NCBI GenBank assembly: GCA_036500765.1
Contig: DASYBM010000016.1
Span: 620,001 to 684,000, forward strand
Source of the DNA: Candidatus Sulfotelmatobacter sp.
GTDB lineage: Bacteria > Acidobacteriota > Terriglobia > Terriglobales > Acidobacteriaceae
DNA: 64,000 nucleotides
Direction of reading: 5' to 3'
Of this stretch, positions 9,854 to 18,228 are shown piece after piece. Under the pieces are notes generated by a model. That model did no database searches. It was not told the origin of the DNA and worked only from the letters and a program-made list of their open reading frames with translations. The translations under genes were made by a program, and so were the position numbers. Positions within the stretch are counted from its first letter, which is position 1, and the number at the start of each line of letters is the position of its first letter.

Positions 9854-9880
9854 GTTGCCGTCCGCTTCGCGGCCGGCAAC
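9854..9880. repeat. Hairpin repeat between glyS and ppdK
   Basis: GTTGCCG / CGGCAAC arms enclose CCGC-TTC-GCGG, giving a long stem with one mismatch. It is flanked by TCCTTCGAC and CTTCGCTCAGGATGACA, the form of a dispersed hairpin repeat seen between genes in soil bacteria. It has no T run, so it is probably a repeat rather than a terminator. Confidence 0.45.
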
Positions 9881-9956
9881 TTCGCTCAGGATGACAGCGC
9901 GAGATTAGATTTCACAAAAGTGCAATTGAAAAATCGGCAACACACAAAGGACTCAT

Positions 9957-12746
9957 ATGGCGACGATGACTCTCCCGGAAACGGAAGCTAAGGAAAATAA
10001 GAAGGGCGCAACCAAGTATGTTTACTTTTTCGGCGGCGGCAAGGCCGATGGCAACGGCAAGATGAAGGATGTGCTGGGCGGCAAGGGCGCCGGGCTGGCG
10101 GAGATGACCAATGCCGGGCTGCCCGTGCCTCCGGGGTTCACCATTCAGACGGAAGCCTGTCGCGAGTATATGAAGACCGGCGCCACTTCGAAAGAAGTTG
10201 AGCGGCAGATGGATGAGGCGCTGGCCAAGTTGGAAGAGTTGCAGGGGCAGAAGCTGGGGACGGGCGAGAATCCGCTGCTGGTGAGCGTGCGCTCCGGCGC
10301 GAAGTTCTCCATGCCCGGGATGATGGATACGATTCTCAACCTTGGGTTGAACGACAAGAGCGTCGAAGCTCTGGCCAAGCGCAGCAACAATCCGCGCTTC
10401 GCCGCGGACTCCTACCGGCGATTGATTCAAATGTTCGGCAACGTCGTGCTCGACATTGAGAAGTCGGAATTCGATGAAGTGTTTGACGCCAAGAAAAAAC
10501 AGAAGAAGACTAAGCTCGACACCGATCTCGACGCCAAGGCGTTGCAGGAAGTGATCGTCGAATATAAGAAAGTCGTGAAGAAGCACGCCAAGCGCGACTT
10601 TCCGCAGGATCCGCGGGAACAGTTGGTGATGGCGCGCGATGCCGTGTTCCGCTCGTGGCTCAACGATCGCGCGAAGCACTATCGCCGCATTAACAATATC
10701 GACGACATGCTGGGAACCGCGGTCAACGTGCAGGCTATGGTTTATGGCAACCTGGGCGACACCAGCGGCACGGGCGTGGGCTTCACGCGCAACCCCGCGA
10801 TCGGGACGAAAGAGTTTTACGGCGAGTTCCTGCTAAACGCGCAGGGAGAAGATGTGGTTTCGGGGGTGCGCACGCCGGTGCCGATCCTTGAATTGCGGAA
10901 GATCATGCCGGATGTCTACGACCAGCTGCGCGACATTACCACGCGGCTCGAAAAACATTACAAAGACATGCAGGATTTCGAGTTCACCATTCAGGACGGC
11001 AAGCTCTACATGCTGCAGACGCGCAACGGCAAGCGCACGGGGCTGGCCGCGGTTCGCGTGGCGATTCACATGGTGGAGGAAGGACTGATCACGAAGGAAG
11101 AAGCGATTTTCCGGGTCGAGCCGAATCAGTTGTATGACTTCCTGGTGCCGCGACTGGATGAGAAGAGCACAAAGGTAGAAGTGCTGGCTACGGGACTGCC
11201 GGCGTCGCCGGGCGCGGCGGTGGGGCGGATCGTATTCACCGCCGATGAAGCGGTGAAGATGGCGGGACACGATGCGGCGAAGAATCCGGTGATTCTGGTG
11301 CGCGCGGAAACGACGCCGGAAGATATTCATGGCATGGAAGTGGCGAAGGGGATTCTCACTTCGCGCGGGGGCATGACCAGTCACGCTGCGGTGGTTACGC
11401 GCGGTATGGGCAAGTGTTGCGTGGCGGGCGCGGGCGACATCGACGTGAATGAGAAGGCGCGCGAGATGCGGGTTAAGGGTCAAACCTTTAAAGAGGGCGA
11501 CTGGATTTCGCTCGACGGCACGACGGGGCGCGTGATCAAGGGAAAGCTGGGCACGCTCGATCCTTCTCCGGATGATCCGGAGCTGCAAAAGTTCATGCAG
11601 TGGGCCGATCCGTTCCGCAAGATGAAAGTGCGCGCCAATGCGGACATTCCGCGTGATGCGATTCAGGCGCGGACATTTGGAGCAGAAGGCATAGGGCTCT
11701 GCCGCACCGAGCACATGTTTTTTGGGGAAGACAAGATTCGCCACATGCGCGCCATGATTCTCGCGGATAACGAGAAGGACCGCCGGTTGGCACTCAAGAA
11801 ATTGTTGCCGCTGCAACGTGCGGATTTTGCGGGAGTCTTCAAGGCGATGGACGGGTTGCCGGTCACTATCCGGACACTCGATCCTCCGTTGCACGAGTTC
11901 CTGCCGCGTCGCGAAGACTTGATGGTCGAGATCGCGACCTTCCAGTATGCCGATGCGAAGGCGAAGAAGGCGCTGGTGGCGCGGTACGCCGATTATGGCG
12001 CGAAGGGCGTCGGCGATCTGAAGAAACTGTTGCCGACGCTGTTGGCGCGGGTGGAGCAGTTGCACGAGTTCAATCCCATGCTTGGGCATCGCGGATGCCG
12101 GCTGGGCATCACGTATCCCGAAATTACCGAGATGCAGGCGCGGGCGATTTTCGAGGCGGCGGTTGATGTCACGAAGAAGGGCGTGAAGGTGCTGCCGGAA
12201 GTGATGATTCCGCTGGTGGCCACGGTGAAAGAGATGGCGAATCAGGCGGCGATTGTGCGTCGCGTCGCTGATGAAGTATTCAAGGAGAAGGGAACGAAGG
12301 TCGAGTACCTCGTCGGCACCATGATCGAGTTGCCGCGGGCGGCGCTGGTGGCGGATGAGATCGCGAAAGAGGCTGAGTTCTTCTCGTTCGGCACCAACGA
12401 CCTGACGCAGACTACGTTTGGCTTCTCGCGCGATGACGTCAACAAGGTGCTGCCGACGTATCTGGCGGAGGGCATCTTGAAGCAGGATCCGTTTGCCGCG
12501 CTCGATCAGGAGGGCGTTGGACAACTGGTGAAGATGGCTACGGAGCGCGGGCGGAAGACGCGGCCGACGTTGAAAGTCGGAATCTGCGGAGAACACGGCG
12601 GCGAACCGTCGTCGGTTGAGTTCTGCTACCGGACCGGGCTGAACTATGTTTCGTGCTCACCATTCCGCGTGTTGACGGCGCGGTTGGCGGCGGCGCAGGC
12701 GGCCGCTGCTGAAACGTTAAAGGTTGAGGGTGGAAGAACGAAATAA
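9957..12746 (+). CDS. ppdK: Pyruvate, phosphate dikinase
   Basis: 929 aa. Interconverts pyruvate + ATP + Pi and PEP + AMP + PPi. The N-terminal nucleotide-binding domain contains GGKGAGLAEMTNAGLPVPPGFT. The central swivelling domain carries the phosphorylatable His in LTSRGGMTSHAAVVTRGMGK (His near residue 476). The C-terminal PEP/pyruvate TIM barrel includes GAEGIGLCRTEHMFF, MLGHRGCRLGI, FFSFGTNDLTQT and the catalytic Cys in GICGEHGGEPSSVEF. An AAAGGA site precedes the ATG. The first ~25 residues are slightly longer than usual. Monocistronic; convergent with the next gene across a hairpin repeat. Confidence 0.96.
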   Translation: MATMTLPETEAKENKKGATKYVYFFGGGKADGNGKMKDVLGGKGAGLAEMTNAGLPVPPGFTIQTEACREYMKTGATSKEVERQMDEALAKLEELQGQKLGTGENPLLVSVRSGAKFSMPGMMDTILNLGLNDKSVEALAKRSNNPRFAADSYRRLIQMFGNVVLDIEKSEFDEVFDAKKKQKKTKLDTDLDAKALQEVIVEYKKVVKKHAKRDFPQDPREQLVMARDAVFRSWLNDRAKHYRRINNIDDMLGTAVNVQAMVYGNLGDTSGTGVGFTRNPAIGTKEFYGEFLLNAQGEDVVSGVRTPVPILELRKIMPDVYDQLRDITTRLEKHYKDMQDFEFTIQDGKLYMLQTRNGKRTGLAAVRVAIHMVEEGLITKEEAIFRVEPNQLYDFLVPRLDEKSTKVEVLATGLPASPGAAVGRIVFTADEAVKMAGHDAAKNPVILVRAETTPEDIHGMEVAKGILTSRGGMTSHAAVVTRGMGKCCVAGAGDIDVNEKAREMRVKGQTFKEGDWISLDGTTGRVIKGKLGTLDPSPDDPELQKFMQWADPFRKMKVRANADIPRDAIQARTFGAEGIGLCRTEHMFFGEDKIRHMRAMILADNEKDRRLALKKLLPLQRADFAGVFKAMDGLPVTIRTLDPPLHEFLPRREDLMVEIATFQYADAKAKKALVARYADYGAKGVGDLKKLLPTLLARVEQLHEFNPMLGHRGCRLGITYPEITEMQARAIFEAAVDVTKKGVKVLPEVMIPLVATVKEMANQAAIVRRVADEVFKEKGTKVEYLVGTMIELPRAALVADEIAKEAEFFSFGTNDLTQTTFGFSRDDVNKVLPTYLAEGILKQDPFAALDQEGVGQLVKMATERGRKTRPTLKVGICGEHGGEPSSVEFCYRTGLNYVSCSPFRVLTARLAAAQAAAAETLKVEGGRTK

Positions 12747-12752
12747 AACTTT

Positions 12753-12818
12753 AACCACAGAGGGCACTGAGGATCACAGGATAATGCAATTCTGTGATTC
12801 TCTGTGCCTTCTGTAGTT
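12753..12818. repeat. AACCACAGAGGGCAC inverted repeat between convergent genes
   Basis: A 25-nt arm at 12753-12777 (AACCACAGAGGGCACTGAGG...) and its imperfect inverse at 12794-12818 form a long hairpin between ppdK and the opposite-strand gene. The CCACAGAGGGCAC core is also seen at 1236. It may act as a shared bidirectional terminator. Confidence 0.55.
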
Positions 12819-13455
12819 ATTGCACTTTTTGCAGGCGCGCGATTAGTTTTTGAGGGAGGCTCTCTTCCGACTCTGACCATAGTCGGCGCGATGTGGCTCT
12901 GGTGTTCATCTCCGCTTTCTTCGTGAATTCCACCAGCTTGGTGACGTTGTCGCGAATCTTCGCCTGATTTTGTTCGGTGAGTTCGACGTTCTCCTGCACG
13001 AAAAGTGAGTCGAGGCCGAAATCGATTTCGATGTGGCCGGTCTCCTGATAAGTTCCGTCGTCGAACTCTTCGCCTTGCACGATAAACTTCACCAGGCTGG
13101 GGATGAGCCGCCATTCCTTGGAGTTCACGTCTTGCCCCCGCGCATCTTTGCCGCCGCCATCTGGGGCGTTCTCGGCTGGCGTCCAGAGATCCCAATAGGT
13201 GTCGAAAACATAGGCATAGTCGTCATGAATGAGATCGGCTGCGACGACGACGGCTTCCTCGGGCGAGATTCCGGGAGAGAAGCGGCGTTCCAGAACGCTG
13301 GCTTCGTTCCACGAGACGGGCTGTACGGCTGCATAAGTGACGCCGGGACGCTGGTCCGAAAAAGGGAACTGCTGCAGCAGGGCGAACATGTGGGGCAGCA
13401 TAGCCGGCCCGGAAAAGTCGGGAAACCAGAGACTCAGAAATAGAGGATCGGCCAT
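12817..13455 (-). CDS. Conserved hypothetical cytoplasmic protein
   Basis: 212 aa, no signal peptide or membrane segment. Acidic and aromatic-rich, with strings such as SPEEAVVVAADLIHDDYAYV, DTYWDLWTP and GHIEIDFGLDSLFVQENVEL, and a C-terminal helical part (QAKIRDNVTKLVEFTKKAE). I do not recognise the family or a catalytic motif. The start at 13455 is the first ATG. It overlaps the end of the hairpin repeat at 12753-12818 and stands alone. Confidence 0.65.
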   Translation of the reverse strand: MADPLFLSLWFPDFSGPAMLPHMFALLQQFPFSDQRPGVTYAAVQPVSWNEASVLERRFSPGISPEEAVVVAADLIHDDYAYVFDTYWDLWTPAENAPDGGGKDARGQDVNSKEWRLIPSLVKFIVQGEEFDDGTYQETGHIEIDFGLDSLFVQENVELTEQNQAKIRDNVTKLVEFTKKAEMNTRATSRRLWSESEESLPQKLIARLQKVQ

Positions 13456-13540
13456 AGAGTTTGCGGGCTCGCAGAATTATTGTAATGCGTGGATAGCGGT
13501 TGGCTGGTGGTCATTTGCGGCAAGGAAATCGTTACGTCGG

Positions 13541-14767
13541 CTAATCAGCCAGGAGCGAGTGGCGCTCGGCTAAGGGCAAGGCGCTGATGGAATCGCGGCC
13601 GACAGGATCCGAGGCGGGGACTGGAATCGTGGCTTTGATCAAAGTGCCATCGAGGTCGGATTCGATCTCAAGGAAGCCGTCCAGTTCTTTGAGTCTCTCC
13701 CGGATGCCGGCCAGGCCGACGCCGACGTTTCCAGTCTTCCAGAAACGATCCAGCACTTCTCGCGGAACGCCCATGCCGAAGTCCTTTATGGTAAGGACGA
13801 CGCGGGATTTCTCGGCGACTACGGCGACTTCTACGGTGCGGCTGCCAGAGTGGCGATGAACGTTGGTGAGAGCTTCCTGCATGATGCGGAACAGGGCGGT
13901 CTCGATTCGGCGGGAAAGCCGATAGGGGTGTTCGGGCAGGTGAAGCTGGGTGGCGATGCCGCTTCTCTTGCCAAAGCCCTCCACATACCATTTGGCGGCC
14001 GAAACAAATCCAGCTTCGTCGAGCAGCGGAGGATGCAAAAGGTGCGAAAGAGTTCGAGTGTCGGCGATGGAGCGATTGACGAGACTTTGTGCGTCCCGCA
14101 AAAGGGCGCATTCGGTGGGGAGTTCCTGAGCGAGCATGTCGAGGCAGATCTTGGCGGCGGCGAGGTCCTGGCCGAGACTGTCGTGGAGTTCGCGGGCGAT
14201 GCGGCGGCGTTCCTCGTCCTGCACGCGCAGAAGTTCCGCCGAGAGCCGGCGCAGCGCTGCGGTGCGGTGCTCGACCAGGGATTCGAGAACATCATGCGCG
14301 CGCTGGAGCGCTTGTTCCGCCACCCCCCGTTCCCGCAGATGATCGCGGACCTCATATTGCCGGCGGCGGGCCAGAAGCGCGCTGCGCACGGCGCTGATCA
14401 AAGTGACCGGGCGCAACGGGCGTTCCAGCAGGGTCACGTTGCCGAGAGGCGCGCGTGAGCGTACGGCTAGCTCGGTGGTGAGTGTACTTAGTCCGGTTCC
14501 GGTGAGTACGATCACGGGAAAGTCGGACCAGGGAGGCTGCGCCGAGAGTTTTTTCGCCAATGCTACGATCGCCGCGCTCTGAAGAACTTCTTCGGTAATG
14601 ATGGCAGCGCCGGCGTGCTCTGAAATGGCCGCTTCGAATTCCGAAAACGTGCTCAGCGAGCAAATGGGCAGCGCCGACTGACGCAGCACACGTTCAATGA
14701 GTATTGCGTCTTTGCCAAAGGGTGCAAAGACCAACACTTGCAGATCGAGCACGGCGGAATTAGTCAT
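13541..14767 (-). CDS. Sensor histidine kinase (HisKA_3/NarX-DegS type) with N-terminal receiver-like domain
   Basis: 408 aa from the ATG at 14767, which overlaps the stop of the kaiC-like gene by 8 bp; starts further upstream would lie inside that gene. Residues ~8-125 have a receiver-like fold (VLVFAPFGKDAILIERVLRQ, IVLTG, LERPLRP), but the position of the phospho-Asp reads IITEE, so it may be a pseudo-receiver. A coiled coil follows, then the dimerisation/phosphoacceptor helix RRRIARELHDSLGQ (His195) and an HATPase domain (QEALTNVHRHSG, IKDFGMGVP, GLAGIRERLKELDG). No membrane segment, so it senses a cytoplasmic cue. Its partner is likely a NarL-type regulator elsewhere. Confidence 0.88.
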   Translation of the reverse strand: MTNSAVLDLQVLVFAPFGKDAILIERVLRQSALPICSLSTFSEFEAAISEHAGAAIITEEVLQSAAIVALAKKLSAQPPWSDFPVIVLTGTGLSTLTTELAVRSRAPLGNVTLLERPLRPVTLISAVRSALLARRRQYEVRDHLRERGVAEQALQRAHDVLESLVEHRTAALRRLSAELLRVQDEERRRIARELHDSLGQDLAAAKICLDMLAQELPTECALLRDAQSLVNRSIADTRTLSHLLHPPLLDEAGFVSAAKWYVEGFGKRSGIATQLHLPEHPYRLSRRIETALFRIMQEALTNVHRHSGSRTVEVAVVAEKSRVVLTIKDFGMGVPREVLDRFWKTGNVGVGLAGIRERLKELDGFLEIESDLDGTLIKATIPVPASDPVGRDSISALPLAERHSLLAD

Positions 14768-16262
14768 TGGCGGAACCTGGTCCGAGAATAGGAGCCAGAG
14801 AAGTCGGAGCTCCCGACAAAATTCCCTGGAAATCCGACAGCGGCGCACCCACCCTGATTGTTTTTGGACCCAACTGGAGCTCGCGAATCGAGCGTTCGTG
14901 GCTGCCGCTGCGTTTTTTCATCATGGAGATAGCCTGGCGAACCTGGCCATGTGTTTCGAAGTAACGCAGGACCAAAATGTTGTCCGCCAGATAACTCACA
15001 TCGATGGGACTTTGCATGGCGCTACCTACCAAACCCATTTGCGCCAGCACCAGCAAGGTCAATATCTCCCGATTGTTCAAATAGGTGAGCAGTTCGTGAA
15101 GATGAAGTGCGAGAAACTGCTCACCCGGCATGGCCTGTAAAAAGCCGTTGAGACTGTCGATGAGAACGGCCTGAACTCCGTCATTCTCGACCGATTGCCG
15201 CACCATGTGGACGAATTCGCCCGGAGAGACCTCCGCGGGGTCGATGTGTTCGATTTTCATGCGGCCGGATTGGATCAGAGGCTTGAGGTTCATCCCCAGG
15301 CCGGCGGCGCGGCCTATCAGGGTGTTGAGAGTTTCTTCAAAAATGAAGGCAGCGGATTTTTCTCCGCGCTCGGCGGCGGTGGTCAGCCAACGGAGAGCAA
15401 TGGTGGTTTTGCCGCATCCCGCAGGTCCAATCAGCAGGGTGCTGGTGCCGCGGCCGAGCCCTCCGCCCGCCAGAGTGTCGAGTTCGGGAATGCCGCTCGG
15501 CGCCACGCTAATTTCTTCCTGAGTGCTGGCGTATTCCGCAGCGACCAGCCGGGGAAAAACGCACACGCCTCCGGTGCGAATCAGATAATCGTGAAAGCCT
15601 TCCCGAAAAGCGCAGCCGCGGAGTTTGGTGACCTCGACCCGGCGCATGGTCTTGCCATACTCGCGCGACACTCGGGTCATAGTGATAACGCCATGCACAA
15701 TACTGTGCAGCTCGAGATCGGTGTAGCTGCTGCTGCGGTCATCGAGCAGCAATACCGTGCAGTCTTTTGGGGCGTACTCTTTCAGAGAGAGAATCTGGCG
15801 GCGGTAAAGCAAAGGATCTTTCGCGAGCATGCGCACTTCCGACAGGGCATCGATAACCAGCCGAGAAGGCTTCTTAAGATCCACTTCGGCCATGATGGTT
15901 TGCACACGATCGTTAAGCTCGATCTCGGCAGGATAGAAAACGGTGTACTGGCCCTCGGGCTTAAGGTCTTCCTCGCTGGGCCTGACTTCAAGGATGTCGA
16001 TGCCATCCAGTCGGAGTCCATGCACCCGGCCAACTGTGAGCAGTTCATCGCGAGACTCGGAAAGCGTGACATAGAGAGCTTTCTCGCCGCGGCGAATTCC
16101 TTCCTCGATAAACTGAAGGGCAAGGGTGGTCTTGCCGGTGCCGGGTTCGCCTTCGATGAGATAAGAATGGCCGGTGGGGAATCCCCCGCCCAGCACGTCG
16201 TCCAGGCCTACACATCCTGAACTACAGCGAGCGACCGCGAGTGCCAGTTGCCGATCTAGCAT
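14760..16262 (-). CDS. KaiC-family double RecA-domain ATPase
   Basis: 500 aa with two KaiC domains. The first P-loop is GEPGTGKTTLALQF (near residue 36); the second is GPAGCGKTTIALRW (near 284). Each is followed by Walker B-like strings (RLVIDALSEVR and AVLIDSLNGF). Resembles the KaiC-like ATPases found widely outside cyanobacteria; no kaiA or kaiB is present, so a clock role is not implied. Overlaps the following histidine kinase by 8 bp, implying translational coupling and a shared signalling unit. Start ATG at 16262. Confidence 0.88.
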   Translation of the reverse strand: MLDRQLALAVARCSSGCVGLDDVLGGGFPTGHSYLIEGEPGTGKTTLALQFIEEGIRRGEKALYVTLSESRDELLTVGRVHGLRLDGIDILEVRPSEEDLKPEGQYTVFYPAEIELNDRVQTIMAEVDLKKPSRLVIDALSEVRMLAKDPLLYRRQILSLKEYAPKDCTVLLLDDRSSSYTDLELHSIVHGVITMTRVSREYGKTMRRVEVTKLRGCAFREGFHDYLIRTGGVCVFPRLVAAEYASTQEEISVAPSGIPELDTLAGGGLGRGTSTLLIGPAGCGKTTIALRWLTTAAERGEKSAAFIFEETLNTLIGRAAGLGMNLKPLIQSGRMKIEHIDPAEVSPGEFVHMVRQSVENDGVQAVLIDSLNGFLQAMPGEQFLALHLHELLTYLNNREILTLLVLAQMGLVGSAMQSPIDVSYLADNILVLRYFETHGQVRQAISMMKKRSGSHERSIRELQLGPKTIRVGAPLSDFQGILSGAPTSLAPILGPGSAND

Positions 16263-16544
16263 GAGTTAGCCTTTGCGTTTTTCCTTTCAGTGTGTGGACG
16301 CATGCACACCCCATGACCACAAGCGCCGCAGCCCTATTTTTTGGATCAAGGCCGGTCTCGTAAATACATTGATCTATGTATGTTTGGATCCAGATGTATT
16401 TGCACGTCAGGTTAGGGGGTGAGTCTGATGATCGGACTCGTCCGCTAGCGATCAGACTGACCCACTAGCAACGGCCCGGATCCGTTTTGACACCGTCTGA
16501 GACCGGCTGTTAACATCAAGACTCACCGGCATCTCTCTGCCATC

Positions 16545-16622
16545 GTCCCCGTCGTCTAGCCTGGCCTAGGACATCGCCCTTTCACGGCGGTAACACGGGT
16601 TCAAATCCCGTCGGGGACGCCA
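16545..16622 (+). tRNA. tRNA-Glu (anticodon TTC)
   Basis: Acceptor stem GTCCCCG/CGGGGAC closes perfectly over 7 bp. The anticodon arm TCGCC-CTTTCAC-GGCGG places TTC at 16581-16583, the T arm has TTCAAAT, and the CCA end is encoded (16620-16622). It is the integration target of two genomic islands: its 3' part recurs at 32924 and 41138. Confidence 0.96.
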
Positions 16623-16623
16623 A
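16579..16623. repeat. Attachment site attL inside tRNA-Glu (45-bp direct repeat, copy 1)
   Basis: Runs from the tRNA anticodon loop (CTTTCACGG) to CCAA just after the 3' CCA. Copies at 32924-32968 (identical) and 41138-41182 (one mismatch) define two tandem islands. The integrase gene starts directly against this copy, as expected for the tRNA-proximal end. Confidence 0.9.
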
Positions 16624-17847
16624 ACTTCTCAACAACTTGCAAATCCCCTCCAGAATTTTGTATGTCCGTTAACGTCCGATAAGCCTTGGTGCTTGGTTTT
16701 TCTTCGTTTTTGTCGAGCAACAAGCTCACAACCCGGCTCTGCGCATCTCGCTTGGTTTGCGTGATCGCTTGCGCGTAGATGTTCAGCGTGACCGAGATGT
16801 TTGCGTGCCGCATGAGTTCTTGCACAACCTTCACGTCCTCCCCGTTGCCTTTGAGGAGCGTCGCGTACGTGTGTCGGAATGTGTGCCAACCGAAATGGCC
16901 CACGATTCCGATTTCTTTGGCCGCCGGTTCCAAGTGCGCCTTGTAGAGCGAACCTGGCCAGTACGGCAGTTTGCCTCCACTGTGTGGACTAGCGAATACC
17001 CAGTCCTCGTCAATGGGGTACGGACTTTGAGTTCGCCAGCTCCACAGAACCTTAGCCAATCGCGAGTCGAGGGGAACCGGTTTACGGGAGGCTTCGGTCT
17101 TGCAGTCGCCAACGTGTTGCATGACGATCGAGCGGATGACATGGATCTCCATTTTCTTGAGATCGATGTCTTTCCACTTGAGGCCAGCAACTCTCCAACC
17201 CGAAGGCCCGTGAACGCGGCGAGGAATACCATCGTGCGCGTAGGCTCCTTCAGGATGCGAAGCAGCGCCGCAATCTGTTCGATGGATAGCACGATGGGCA
17301 TCCGGGTCCGCTTGGCGCTCTGACGCACCATGCGGATGGGATTTAGATCAAGCCATTCCCACCTGACAGCGTGATTGAAAACCGCGCTCATGATATTTCG
17401 AGCTTTGGCTTTGCTTCCGTTTGCGTACAACAACGAACGAAGCCACTGCTCCACAGCGACTGCCTTAACCTCGGTGACGCGATAGCTTCCCCAGCGAGGC
17501 AGAATCCACTTGTTGAAATAGCCCTCGTAGGTAACCTGCGTCTTCCGTGTTTTGCTGCAATTCGGCCCCAGTTCCTTTTCCCGGTAGTGTTCGATGAGCG
17601 TTTGAACACTGATCGGAGTCAAACTGGTGCGCGGACTCTCAGCGTTGATGTCTGCCCGAAGTGCGGCAACGGCCTTTTGTGCCGAAGCCTCGTTCGGGTA
17701 CTGCTCGACAGTACCAACGATCAGACAGCGTCGCTTGCGAGTGCCATCTGCCTGGAGTTCGTACCACCGATACTCCCAAGCGTTCCGGCCGCGGGCACGC
17801 TTCACGATCCGAAGGCTGCCTTGCTGAAATCTCGTCCGTCTCATCAC
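16601..17847 (-). pseudogene. Tyrosine-recombinase integrase, frameshifted
   Basis: The N-terminal part (17847 to ~17184) has an AP2-like arm-binding start (GRNAWEYRWYEL), a SAM-like core-binding domain and the first catalytic Arg in FTGLRVGELLA. At about 17183 one base appears to be missing. The C-terminal part continues in another frame (LKWKDIDLKKMEIHVIRS) with the box II motif HTFRHTYATLL and the LMRHANISVTLNIYAQ nucleophile Tyr. The joined protein would be about 415 aa, normal for phage/ICE integrases. The frame ends at a TGA in the T-loop of the tRNA gene (16601-16603). Either inactivated or a sequencing error. Confidence 0.85.
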
Positions 17848-17859
17848 GATCCTCCGTGG

Positions 17860-18099
17860 TTAGGGACGGTACGGATAGCTGCCTAACTTTAACCGCAAAT
17901 CAACCCACGCGTCGAGATCAGATGTGCGGAAGCGCCACAATTTTCCGATCCGCATGGCGCGTATCTCGCCCTTGCGAGCGAGACGCTGAAGTGTCTTCGG
18001 ATGAATTTGCAGCAATGCTGCGGCTTCGCGTGAATCGAGAAATCTCTCGAAATGAGGAACAGGCTGGGTGACTGGTACCGCTTCGTGCATCTCGCTCAT
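17860..18099 (-). CDS. Excisionase-like HTH_17 / MerR-type DNA-binding protein
   Basis: 79 aa. A single winged-helix of the excisionase/AlpA type: FLDSREAAALLQIHPKTLQRLARKG then GEIRAMRIGKLWRFRTSDLDAW. It lies 12 bp upstream of the integrase on the same strand, a classic xis-int order, and probably controls island excision. Coding sequence is intact, unlike the integrase. Confidence 0.85.
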   Translation of the reverse strand: MSEMHEAVPVTQPVPHFERFLDSREAAALLQIHPKTLQRLARKGEIRAMRIGKLWRFRTSDLDAWVDLRLKLGSYPYRP

Positions 18100-18228
18100 A
18101 TGACCCCACAGTAGAGAGTCGAGACGTGGCTGGAATCAAAGACAGGTCTGGAAACCGAATTCCATGTTCGGCTCTATCCGATCGACTTCGAACTCCTTCA
18201 CTACTCGGCTGGCGTTAGTCTTCGCGTC

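Noticed and set aside
14760..16262. Complete circadian clock (kaiABC)
   Set aside because: Only a KaiC-like ATPase is present. There is no kaiA or kaiB, and such ATPases are common outside clocks.
16601..17152. Two separate integrase genes
   Set aside because: The two frames are consecutive halves of one protein, with catalytic boxes in the right order and a single-base break, so they are annotated as one frameshifted gene.
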